Source: Streptomyces griseosporeus (GTDB taxonomy: Bacteria; Actinomycetota; Actinomycetes; Streptomycetales; Streptomycetaceae). From it: a DNA stretch of 64,000 bases. The notes beneath the pieces were generated by a model. It saw only the letters and a program-made list of their open reading frames with translations, did no database searches and was not told where the DNA came from. This document shows positions 8,263 to 15,290 of this stretch, piece after piece. The number at the start of each line of letters is the position of its first letter. Position 1 is the first letter of the stretch. A program made the translations under genes and the position numbers. Where the stretch lies: NCBI RefSeq assembly GCF_014656055.1, contig NZ_BNBR01000010.1, forward strand, positions 186,001-250,000, given 5' to 3'.

Positions 8263-9453
8263 ATGGCTGGTCGACGGCGGGCGTGGAGATCCCCGGTGGT
8301 GGGGCTGTGTCTGCTGCTCGTCGCGCTGGTGGGCTGCGGCGGACGGCCCGCCGCCGACACCGCGCGTGCCGAGGTGCAGCGGCTGCTGGACCGGCGGGCG
8401 GCGGCCCTCCTGGGCCACGACCGGGCGGCGTACGGCGCCACCGGCACCCTGGCCGGGTACGCCGAGCTGGGGCAGGTGCCGTTCGCGGAGTGGGACTACC
8501 GGGTCACGACCGTACGGACCGGCGACGGGAGTGCCACCGCCGAGGCCGAGCTGCGCTACCGCATCCGCGGCTACGACACCGCCCCCGTCGTCGCCGGCCG
8601 GACGCTGCGGCTGGCCCGGGCCGCGGACGGGCGGTGGTCGGTGGCCGCCGACCGGCCCGCCGGCAAGGGTGGGCAGCAGCTGTGGGACCAGGGCGCGGTG
8701 AGCGTCGTGCGGGGCGCGCACAGCCTGGTGCTCGGCACCGGGCAGCCGCAGGGCCAGCTGCGCTCGTACGCGCGCCTCGCGGACCGTGCGGTGCCCGCGG
8801 TGTCGGACGCGTGGGGCACCGGCTGGAGCCGGCACGTCGTGGTGCTCGTGCCGAGGTCGCTGGAGGGCATGGCCGCGCTGCTCGGCTCGCCCGCCTCCTC
8901 CTACCGGGGCATCGCCGCGGTGACGACCGGCGAGACCGGGGCCCCGGCGAAGGCGCCCGCCGACCGGATCATCGTCAACCCGGAGGCGTACGGCATGCTC
9001 GGCTCGCTGGGCCGGCAGGTCGTCCTCACCCACGAGACCACGCATGTCGCCACCCGCCGCGCCACCAACGCGGCCACCCCGCTGTGGCTGTCCGAGGGCT
9101 ATGCCGACTGGGTCGGCTACCGGGGCACCGGGCGCACTCCCGAGCAGGCGGCGCCGGAGCTGCAGCGGGCGGTGGCCGAGGGGCGGGTGCCGGCCGCGCT
9201 GCCCGTGGACGGCGACTTCTCCTTCTCCGGCGACGCGAACAAGCTGGCGCGGGCCTACGAGGGCGGCTGGCTGGCGTGCCGGATGATCGCCGAGCGGTGG
9301 GGCGAGGCGCGGCTCGGCGAGTTCTACCGGGCGGTCGGCGCGCACCGGCAGCGGGCCGGGGCGGTCGAGGACGCGCTGCGCACGGTGCTCGGCACGACGT
9401 CCGGGGAGTTCACCGCGGACTGGCGGGAGTATCTGCGGCTGCAGTTGGGGTGA
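8263..9453 (+). CDS. Lipoprotein with gluzincin-type (peptidase MA-like) zinc site
   Basis: 396 residues from ATG 8263. The N-terminus is basic (MAGRRR), followed by a hydrophobic stretch and a lipobox LVGC with C25 as the lipidation site. An HExxH motif reads HETTH (H257, E258, H261), and E278 in WLSEGYADWVG is the likely third zinc ligand, as in gluzincin metallopeptidases. The N-terminal half (30-190) resembles an NTF2-like or DUF4440-like domain, though I am unsure. The start was set by the lipoprotein signal and by TACGAT 7 nt upstream, which suggests a leaderless transcript. Peptidase activity is inferred. It could act on wall or exported proteins, as its neighbours do. Confidence 0.85.
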   Translation: MAGRRRAWRSPVVGLCLLLVALVGCGGRPAADTARAEVQRLLDRRAAALLGHDRAAYGATGTLAGYAELGQVPFAEWDYRVTTVRTGDGSATAEAELRYRIRGYDTAPVVAGRTLRLARAADGRWSVAADRPAGKGGQQLWDQGAVSVVRGAHSLVLGTGQPQGQLRSYARLADRAVPAVSDAWGTGWSRHVVVLVPRSLEGMAALLGSPASSYRGIAAVTTGETGAPAKAPADRIIVNPEAYGMLGSLGRQVVLTHETTHVATRRATNAATPLWLSEGYADWVGYRGTGRTPEQAAPELQRAVAEGRVPAALPVDGDFSFSGDANKLARAYEGGWLACRMIAERWGEARLGEFYRAVGAHRQRAGAVEDALRTVLGTTSGEFTADWREYLRLQLG

Positions 9454-9483
9454 GAGCCCGGGCGGCTCCCACCCCGTGTGCGG

Positions 9484-10863
9484 TCAGGAGGCCGTGCAGG
9501 CGCCGACGACGGGCGGCGTGGTGGTGCCGTTGGTGGTCACCGTGAAGCCGAAGGTGGTGGAGGCGCCGGCCGCCAGGCTGCCGTTCCAACTGGACTTCAT
9601 GGTCATGACATTCCCGGAGCTGTCGAAGGACGGGGTGCCGTTCCAGGTGGCGGTGACCTTCTGCGGGGAGGTGACGGTGACCGTCGTGGACCAGGCGCTG
9701 ATCGCGCTGCTGCCCGCGGTGATGGTGACCTTGCCGTTGAAGCCGCCGGACCAAGACTCGGCCGTGGTGTAGGTCGCCGTGCAGGCGGCCGTGCCGCCGC
9801 CACCGCCACCGCCACCGCCGCCGCCGTCGCTCGTGCCGCCCAGCTCGTTGAGGACCGAGTAGTACGCCGGCTTCTTGCCGTAGTCGGAGTCGAACAGCAG
9901 CGGGGTGCCGCTGCTGCGCCAGGAGTACTTGTCGGTGATGCCCCAGACCGTGAGGCCGGTACAGCGGGTGACCGCCAGGCACGCCTTGACCACGTTGGCG
10001 TAGTTGGTGGCCTGCGCGCTGCCCGAGCCCTCGATGTCCAGCTCGGTGATCTGGACGTCGACGCCGAGGTCGGCGAAGCGCTGGAGGTTGGCCTGGTAGT
10101 CGCTCGGCACCGGGGAGGCGCTGTTGAAGTGGGACTGGAAGCCGACGCAGTCGATCGGGACGCCGCGCGCCTTGAAGTCCTTGACCATCGCGTAGACCGC
10201 GTTGCTCTTCGCGTTGATCCCGTCGGTGTTGTAGTCGTTGTAGCAGAGCTTGGCGTCCGGGTCGGTGGCCCGCGCGGTGCGGAACGCCTCCTCGATGAAG
10301 CCGTTGCCCAGCTTGTCCTGGAAGGGCGAGCTGCGGCGGGCGCCGCTGCCCCCGTCCTGGAACGCCTCGTTGACCACGTCCCAGGCGTAGATCTTGCCCT
10401 TGTAGTGGGTCATGAGCTGGGTGATGTGGTTGTTCATCGCGGTGCGCAGGTCGGTGGCGCCCAGACCGCTCACCCAGCCCGGCAGCTGCGAGTGCCAGAC
10501 CAGCGTGTGGCCGCGGATCTTCATGGACTTGCCCTGCGCGTGGCTGACGATCTGGTCGGCCGCACCGAAGCTGAACGAGCCGCGGGTGGGCTCGGTGGCG
10601 TCCCACTTCATCTCGTTCTCGGGCGTGACGGCGTTGAACTCGGTGTCGAGCGTGTTCGCGTAGGCCGCTTCGCCCAGGTGGCTCGCGGCCACCGCGGTGC
10701 CGAAGTAGCGGCCCTTGCCGGCCGCCGCGGAGCCGAGGGTGGTCGCCGCGTCGGCCGGCGTGGCCAGGGCGGCCAGGCCCGCGGTGGCGAGCAGGCCGGC
10801 GGTCAGCGCGGACAGCGCCGTGCGGCCCCGTGTTCTGGGGGGTGCGGAGGACGTGCGGGTCAT
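9484..10863 (-). CDS. Secreted endo-1,4-beta-xylanase, GH10 with C-terminal CBM2
   Basis: 459 residues. The signal peptide cleaves near ATPADA-ATT (about residue 40). The GH10 barrel covers about 43-342, with the acid/base E166 in WDVVNE and the nucleophile E274 in QITELD. An 11-glycine linker (347-357) leads to a CBM2 carbohydrate-binding module (about 358-459) with Trp-rich strands and a terminal Cys pair. The enzyme cuts xylan chains outside the cell, giving xylo-oligosaccharides for the adjacent transporter. It lies on the same strand as the LacI repressor gene and just downstream of it, and has its own operator-like palindrome 37-55 bp before its ATG. Confidence 0.96.
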   Translation of the reverse strand: MTRTSSAPPRTRGRTALSALTAGLLATAGLAALATPADAATTLGSAAAGKGRYFGTAVAASHLGEAAYANTLDTEFNAVTPENEMKWDATEPTRGSFSFGAADQIVSHAQGKSMKIRGHTLVWHSQLPGWVSGLGATDLRTAMNNHITQLMTHYKGKIYAWDVVNEAFQDGGSGARRSSPFQDKLGNGFIEEAFRTARATDPDAKLCYNDYNTDGINAKSNAVYAMVKDFKARGVPIDCVGFQSHFNSASPVPSDYQANLQRFADLGVDVQITELDIEGSGSAQATNYANVVKACLAVTRCTGLTVWGITDKYSWRSSGTPLLFDSDYGKKPAYYSVLNELGGTSDGGGGGGGGGGGTAACTATYTTAESWSGGFNGKVTITAGSSAISAWSTTVTVTSPQKVTATWNGTPSFDSSGNVMTMKSSWNGSLAAGASTTFGFTVTTNGTTTPPVVGACTAS

Positions 10864-10899
10864 TGCTGCGTCCCTTCTCAGAGGCTTTCTCGGAGAGGC

Positions 10900-10918
10900 G
10901 GTTCGAAAGATTCGAACC
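10900..10918. promoter_or_regulatory. Palindromic operator before the xylanase gene (BxlR-type)
   Basis: GGTTCGAA-AGA-TTCGAACC is a perfect inverted repeat with 8-bp arms. Its core CGAA-N3-TTCG is the same as in the palindrome before the transporter operon at 12173-12185. As I recall, CGAA-N-TTCG-type repeats are the reported target of the Streptomyces xylobiose repressor BxlR. Assignment to that repressor is inference from spacing and shared core. Confidence 0.75.
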
Positions 10919-11021
10919 CCTTTCGGAAGAGCGTGCAGACCCTAGAGCCAGTTGTTTCCGCGGTCAACGGGGAGTGCGTGATCGCGTCGGAAACGCCAGT
11001 TGACCCGCGCGAAACCGAAAT

Positions 11022-12059
11022 TTACCGAACGCTTTCGAGGTCGTTCGGTGCCGTGCTCTGGCGGACGACGAGCTTGGTGGCCAGCTCCATGCGCAGGGTC
11101 GGCCGCGCCGCGTCCCGCGGCGCGAGCAGCATCCGGGCCGCCTCCTCGGCCATCTGACGCAGCGGCTGGTGCACGGTCGTCAGCGGGGGAGAGGACCACT
11201 GGGCCGCCGGCACGTCGTCGTACCCGACCACCGACAGCTCGCCGGGCACGCTCAGCCCCCTGCGCCGGGCCGCCTCCAGCACGCCGAGGGCCTGCAGGTC
11301 GCTGCCCGCGAAGATGGCGGTCGGCCGGTCGGGCCCGTCGAGCAGCTCCATGGCATGGGTGAAGCCGCCCTGGACGTGGAAGTCGCCGTAGCGGATGTGG
11401 CGCGGGTCGGGCTCCAGGCCCGCCATGGCCATCGCCGAGCGGTAGCCGTCCAGCCGGGCCAGGGAACACATCAGGTCGGCGGGGCCGGTGATGATGGCGA
11501 TGCGCTCGTGGCCGTGGTCGAGCAGATGCCGGGTGGCGGCCATGCCGCCGGACCAGTTGGCCGAGCCCACCGAGGGGACGTCGGGCTCGGGGTCGCCGGC
11601 CGGGTCCACGATGACGAACGGGATGGCCCGGGAGCGCAACTGCTTCTTGACGTGGTCCGGCAGCGCGGAGAAGACCAGCACCACGCCGCGCGGGCGGCGC
11701 TGGAGCACCCCGTCCAGCCACTCGCGGCCCGGGGCGTGCCGGGTGCCGCTCTCGGTGACGACGACGCTGAGCCGGCTGCGCTGCGCGACGTTCTCCACGC
11801 CGCGGATCAGCTCCATCGCCCAGACGCTCTCCAGCTCGTGGAAGACCAGCTCGATCAGCGGCGCGTGCGAGGAGGTGGCGCTGCGCCGGCGGTAGCCGTG
11901 CTCCGCCAGCAGGCGTTCGACCCGGGTGCGCGTCGCCGATGCCACGTCCGAACGCCCGTTGAGGACCTTCGAAACTGTCGAGAGGGAGACCCCCGCCTGT
12001 GCCGCGACCTCGGCGAGGGTCACCCGACCGGCCGTTTCGTCCTCGTCTCTCGCTCGCAT
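11022..12059 (-). CDS. bxlR: LacI-family repressor of xylo-oligosaccharide use
   Basis: 345 residues from ATG 12059, where MRARDED directly precedes the helix-turn-helix. The HTH and hinge read VTLAEVAAQAGVSLSTVSKVLNG with the usual LacI motif. The periplasmic-binding-like effector domain covers about 68-340, including the family pattern SVVGYDDVPAA and a terminal TTVHQP. It diverges from the transporter operon, and palindromes sharing CGAA-N3-TTCG lie at that operon and at the xylanase. By position and family this matches the bxlR-EFG-A loci of other Streptomyces, where xylobiose releases the repressor. A role in beta-glucoside use instead cannot be excluded. Confidence 0.88.
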   Translation of the reverse strand: MRARDEDETAGRVTLAEVAAQAGVSLSTVSKVLNGRSDVASATRTRVERLLAEHGYRRRSATSSHAPLIELVFHELESVWAMELIRGVENVAQRSRLSVVVTESGTRHAPGREWLDGVLQRRPRGVVLVFSALPDHVKKQLRSRAIPFVIVDPAGDPEPDVPSVGSANWSGGMAATRHLLDHGHERIAIITGPADLMCSLARLDGYRSAMAMAGLEPDPRHIRYGDFHVQGGFTHAMELLDGPDRPTAIFAGSDLQALGVLEAARRRGLSVPGELSVVGYDDVPAAQWSSPPLTTVHQPLRQMAEEAARMLLAPRDAARPTLRMELATKLVVRQSTAPNDLESVR

Positions 12060-12114
12060 GGGCGCAGCATACGACACCGCCGGGTAACGGTTCGATCGCG
12101 TCCGTACCACTCCG

Positions 12115-12141
12115 TTGACCGCGAAAGGGGGCTCGTTTAAT
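12115..12141 (+). promoter_or_regulatory. Candidate promoter of the bxlEFGA-type operon
   Basis: TTGACC (12115-12120) and TTTAAT (12136-12141) lie 15 bp apart (16 bp to TTAATG). Transcription would start near 12148, so the palindrome at 12173-12185 would sit downstream of the start, a position suited to roadblock repression. Confidence 0.5.
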
Positions 12142-12172
12142 GTCCCGGCAACAACAAATTTCGCGCTTGGCA

Positions 12173-12185
12173 TCGAAACTTTCGA
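12173..12185. promoter_or_regulatory. Palindromic operator before the sugar-transporter operon (BxlR-type)
   Basis: TCGAAA-C-TTTCGA is a perfect 6-bp-arm palindrome 21-33 bp before the bxlE start. It shares CGAA-N3-TTCG with the xylanase operator at 10900-10918. It lies in the divergent region, so it could also control the repressor gene itself. Confidence 0.75.
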
Positions 12186-12205
12186 GCGGAAAGGGGTGGG
12201 GCGCG

Positions 12206-13507
12206 ATGCGGACACGCGTGCGGTTCTCCCGGGTACTTGCGTGTGGTGTGGCCCTGGCGGCGGCGCTGACGCTGACGGCGTGCGGGGGCAACGGGGCGTC
12301 GGCGGGCGGGGACGACAAGATCCACGTCCTGGTCTACGGCGACGCCACCAACAAGGTCGAGAAGGCGGTTGTCGACAAGTTCAACAAGACCTCCAAGGTC
12401 AAGGTGGTCCTGGACACCATCCCCGGTGCCGACTACCAGCAGAAGCTCCAGACGATCATCAACACCCCCCAGGCCCCGGACGTCTTCTTCAACTGGGGCG
12501 GCGGCAGCATCCAGCCCTTCGTCAAGGCCGATCTGCTGCTGCCGCTGGACGACTTCATCGCCAAGGACGCGAAGCTGAAGGACGCCTTCCTGCCGTCCGT
12601 CTTCGACTCCGCGGTGCTCGACGGCAAGGCGTACGGCGTCCCGATGCGCGGCACCCAGCCGGTGCTGCTCTTCCACAACAAGAAGGTCCTCGCCGACGCG
12701 GGCGTGCAGCCCCCGAAGACCTGGGCCGAGCTGCTCGACGCGGTCAAGACGCTCAAGGCCAAGGGCATCACCCCGATCGCGCTGGGCGGCGGCGACCAGT
12801 GGCCGACCCTGATGTGGTTCGAGTACCTCTACGACCGGATCGCCGGCCCCGAGCTGTTCAAGAAGGCCCTCTCCGGCGACAAGGACGCCTGGGCGAGCGA
12901 GGACAGCAAGAAGGCCCTCGGCATGCTCAAGGAGCTGGTCGACGCGGGCGCCTTCGGCACCAACTTCGACTCGGTGAAGTTCACCGACCAGGGCTCCCCG
13001 ACGCTGCTCGCCCGCGGCAAGGCCGGCTTCGAGCTGATGGGCTCCTGGGAGTACTCCACCATCCAGGACTTCGACAAGGCCTTCGCCGAGAAGAGCCTCG
13101 GCTACACCGCCTTCCCGAGCGTGCCCGGCGGCAAGGGTGACGCGGCCGCCCTGGTCGGCAACACCAACAACTTCTACTCGGTGATGAAGAAGACCAAGCA
13201 TCCCGAGGCCGTCGCCGAGTTCCTGAAGCTGATGTACTCCGACGACTTCGTCAAGCAGCAGCTGGCCATCGGGAACCTGCCCACCACCACCAACACCGAG
13301 CAGTACCTCGACACCTCGGCGAGCCCCGCCTTCTCGCACTTCCAGTTCGACCTGGTGAAGAAGGCGCCGACCTTCCAGCTCTCCTGGGACCAGGCCTACC
13401 CGCAGTCGGCCGCGACGCCGATGCACCAGGCGGTGCAGCAGTTCGTCAACGGACGGCTGGACGCCGACGGGTTCATCAAGGCCATGCAGGCCCTGCCCAC
13501 CGAATGA
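12206..13507 (+). CDS. bxlE: Sugar ABC transporter substrate-binding lipoprotein
   Basis: 433 residues from ATG 12206, with AAAGGGG upstream. Its lipoprotein signal ends in LTLTACGG, with Cys at about residue 24. The rest is a family 1 extracellular solute-binding protein, with aromatic residues in the usual sugar-stacking places (FFNWGGGS, GSWEYSTIQDF, SWDQAYPQSA). It should capture xylobiose or short xylo-oligosaccharides and hand them to the two permeases that follow. It is the first gene of a four-gene operon. As usual for this class in actinomycetes, no ATPase gene is present; a shared MsiK-type ATPase encoded elsewhere probably energises uptake. Confidence 0.92.
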   Translation: MRTRVRFSRVLACGVALAAALTLTACGGNGASAGGDDKIHVLVYGDATNKVEKAVVDKFNKTSKVKVVLDTIPGADYQQKLQTIINTPQAPDVFFNWGGGSIQPFVKADLLLPLDDFIAKDAKLKDAFLPSVFDSAVLDGKAYGVPMRGTQPVLLFHNKKVLADAGVQPPKTWAELLDAVKTLKAKGITPIALGGGDQWPTLMWFEYLYDRIAGPELFKKALSGDKDAWASEDSKKALGMLKELVDAGAFGTNFDSVKFTDQGSPTLLARGKAGFELMGSWEYSTIQDFDKAFAEKSLGYTAFPSVPGGKGDAAALVGNTNNFYSVMKKTKHPEAVAEFLKLMYSDDFVKQQLAIGNLPTTTNTEQYLDTSASPAFSHFQFDLVKKAPTFQLSWDQAYPQSAATPMHQAVQQFVNGRLDADGFIKAMQALPTE

Positions 13508-13514
13508 GCACCCC

Positions 13515-14468
13515 ATGACCACGCAGATGACACGCGCGTCCGCGCCCCGCACCGTGACCGGCAAGTCCAGCCGGCCGGCGCGGGGGTCGGCCGCCCACGT
13601 GGGCCGCCCGGGCTTTGCCTGGGCGGTCCCCGCCACACTGTTCTTCGCCCTGTTCGCCATCGCCCCGCTGGTGATGGTCGGCGTGCTGTCCTTCATGAGC
13701 TGGAACGGGTTGTCCGAGCCGGAGTTCGTCGGCCTGGACAACTGGACCCGGATCTTCGACGACCCGGTGATGATCCAGTCCATCTGGCTGACGCTGCTGC
13801 TGACCCTGCTCGGCGTCGCCCTGCAGACACCGCTCAGCATCCTGCTGGGCGTGTGGGCCGCCGGTGAGCAGCGCAACCGCGCGGTGCTGTCGGCGATCTA
13901 CTTCGTCCCGCTGCTGCTGTCCTCCACCGCCGTGTCCGTGCTGTGGCGGGCGCTGCTCGACCCGAACTTCGGCGTCCCGGCCCAGGCGACCTGGCTGTTC
14001 GGCGACGGCAACCTGTTCGGCAAGCAGTCCACCGCGATCGGGGTCCTCGCCTTCGTCAGTACCTGGCAGTTCACCCCGCTGCACACGCTGATCTACCAGG
14101 GCGCCGCGCGCGCGATCCCCCAGGTGCTCTACCAGGCCGCGGAGATCGACGGGGCGGGCCGGTTCCGGCAGTTCTTCCACATCACGCTGCCCCAGCTGCG
14201 CAACTCGATCATCACCTCGATGATCCTCATGGTGGTCGGCGGCCTCACCACCTTCGAGACCGTCCTCATCCTGACCCAGGGCGGCCCCGGCACCGACACC
14301 ACCATCAGCGCCTACTACATGTACCAGAAGGCCTTCAAGAGCTTCGACTTCGGCGCCGGCGCGGCCATCGCGCTCGTGCTGGTCGTCGCCGCCACGATCA
14401 TCTCGCTCGTCGTCGTACGCCTGTCCGGCTACGACAAGATGCGCGGCACCATGGAGGGCATGTCATGA
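13515..14468 (+). CDS. bxlF: Sugar ABC transporter permease 1
   Basis: 317 residues. A basic 35-residue N-terminus is followed by six membrane segments. The EAA loop that contacts the ATPase reads EIDGAGRFRQFFHITLPQL. It belongs to the MalF-like CUT1 permeases. It starts 7 bp after bxlE, and its stop overlaps the start of the second permease (ATGA). Together they form the channel for the sugar caught by bxlE. Confidence 0.93.
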   Translation: MTTQMTRASAPRTVTGKSSRPARGSAAHVGRPGFAWAVPATLFFALFAIAPLVMVGVLSFMSWNGLSEPEFVGLDNWTRIFDDPVMIQSIWLTLLLTLLGVALQTPLSILLGVWAAGEQRNRAVLSAIYFVPLLLSSTAVSVLWRALLDPNFGVPAQATWLFGDGNLFGKQSTAIGVLAFVSTWQFTPLHTLIYQGAARAIPQVLYQAAEIDGAGRFRQFFHITLPQLRNSIITSMILMVVGGLTTFETVLILTQGGPGTDTTISAYYMYQKAFKSFDFGAGAAIALVLVVAATIISLVVVRLSGYDKMRGTMEGMS

Positions 14469-15283
14469 GGCGACGCCCCAACTACCTGGCCGGCGCGGCC
14501 TCGCTCGCCTGGCTGTTCATCGTGGGCCTGCCCCTGTACGTGATGCTGGCCGCGACCGTGCAGTCCCGCTCGGACTACTCCAAGGGCGGCCCGCTGTCCT
14601 GGCCCGAGGGCTTCACCCTGGACAACTTCACCAGCGCCTTCGACGAGGGCTTCGGCGAGTACTACCTCAACACGGTGATCGTCACGGTCGCCGTGGTGGG
14701 CATCGTCCTGCTGCTGGTGCCGCCGCTCGCCTACGCCATCGTGCGCAGCCGCTCCAAGGTCACCTCGCTGGTCTTCCGGCTCTTCCTGCTCGGCCTCGCC
14801 ATCCCCGCCCAGGCCGTGATCGTGCCGATGTTCTACCTGATCAGCGAGGCGGGGCTGTACGACAACCTGATCGGCGTCATCCTGCCCACGGCCGCCTTCT
14901 GCCTGCCGGTCTCCGCGCTGGTGCTCAGCGGCGCCATGCGGGACATCTCGCCGGAGCTGTTCGAGGCGATGGCCATGGACGGGGCGACGCCGCGCCGGAT
15001 GTTCTTCCAGCTGGTGCTGCCGCTGTCCCGGGGCGGGCTCTCCACGATCGTGGTGTTCTCCGCGCTGCAGGCCTGGAACGGCTTCCTCTTCCCCCTCGTC
15101 CTCACCCAGTCCGACTCCACCAAGGTCATCACGCTGGGCCTGTACAACTTCCAAACCGAGCACGGCATCAACATCCCCGGCCTGCTGGCCGCGGTGGTGC
15201 TGTCGATGGTGCCCGTCCTGCTCGTCTACCTGTTCGCCCGTCGCGCCCTGGTCCAGGGTCTGATGGGCGTCGGAGGAAAGTGA
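14465..15283 (+). CDS. bxlG: Sugar ABC transporter permease 2
   Basis: 272 residues, MalG-like CUT1 permease. It has six membrane segments and an EAA loop reading EAMAMDGATPRRMFFQLVLPL. The ATG at 14465 overlaps the stop of the preceding permease, implying translational coupling and equal amounts of both subunits. The beta-xylosidase gene follows after 7 bp. Confidence 0.93.
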   Translation: MRRRPNYLAGAASLAWLFIVGLPLYVMLAATVQSRSDYSKGGPLSWPEGFTLDNFTSAFDEGFGEYYLNTVIVTVAVVGIVLLLVPPLAYAIVRSRSKVTSLVFRLFLLGLAIPAQAVIVPMFYLISEAGLYDNLIGVILPTAAFCLPVSALVLSGAMRDISPELFEAMAMDGATPRRMFFQLVLPLSRGGLSTIVVFSALQAWNGFLFPLVLTQSDSTKVITLGLYNFQTEHGINIPGLLAAVVLSMVPVLLVYLFARRALVQGLMGVGGK

Positions 15284-15290
15284 CCGCCAC

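Noticed and set aside
5854..9453. Very long open frame spanning three genes (1199 codons)
   Set aside because: Only its last part (from 8263) is a real gene. The rest is antisense-like or frame-shifted Arg/Pro-rich sequence over the two NlpC/P60 genes, a usual artefact of high GC content.
9790..9830. CCGCCACCG repeats that look like a microsatellite or CRISPR-like array
   Set aside because: They encode the poly-Gly linker of the xylanase on the minus strand; there are no spacers.
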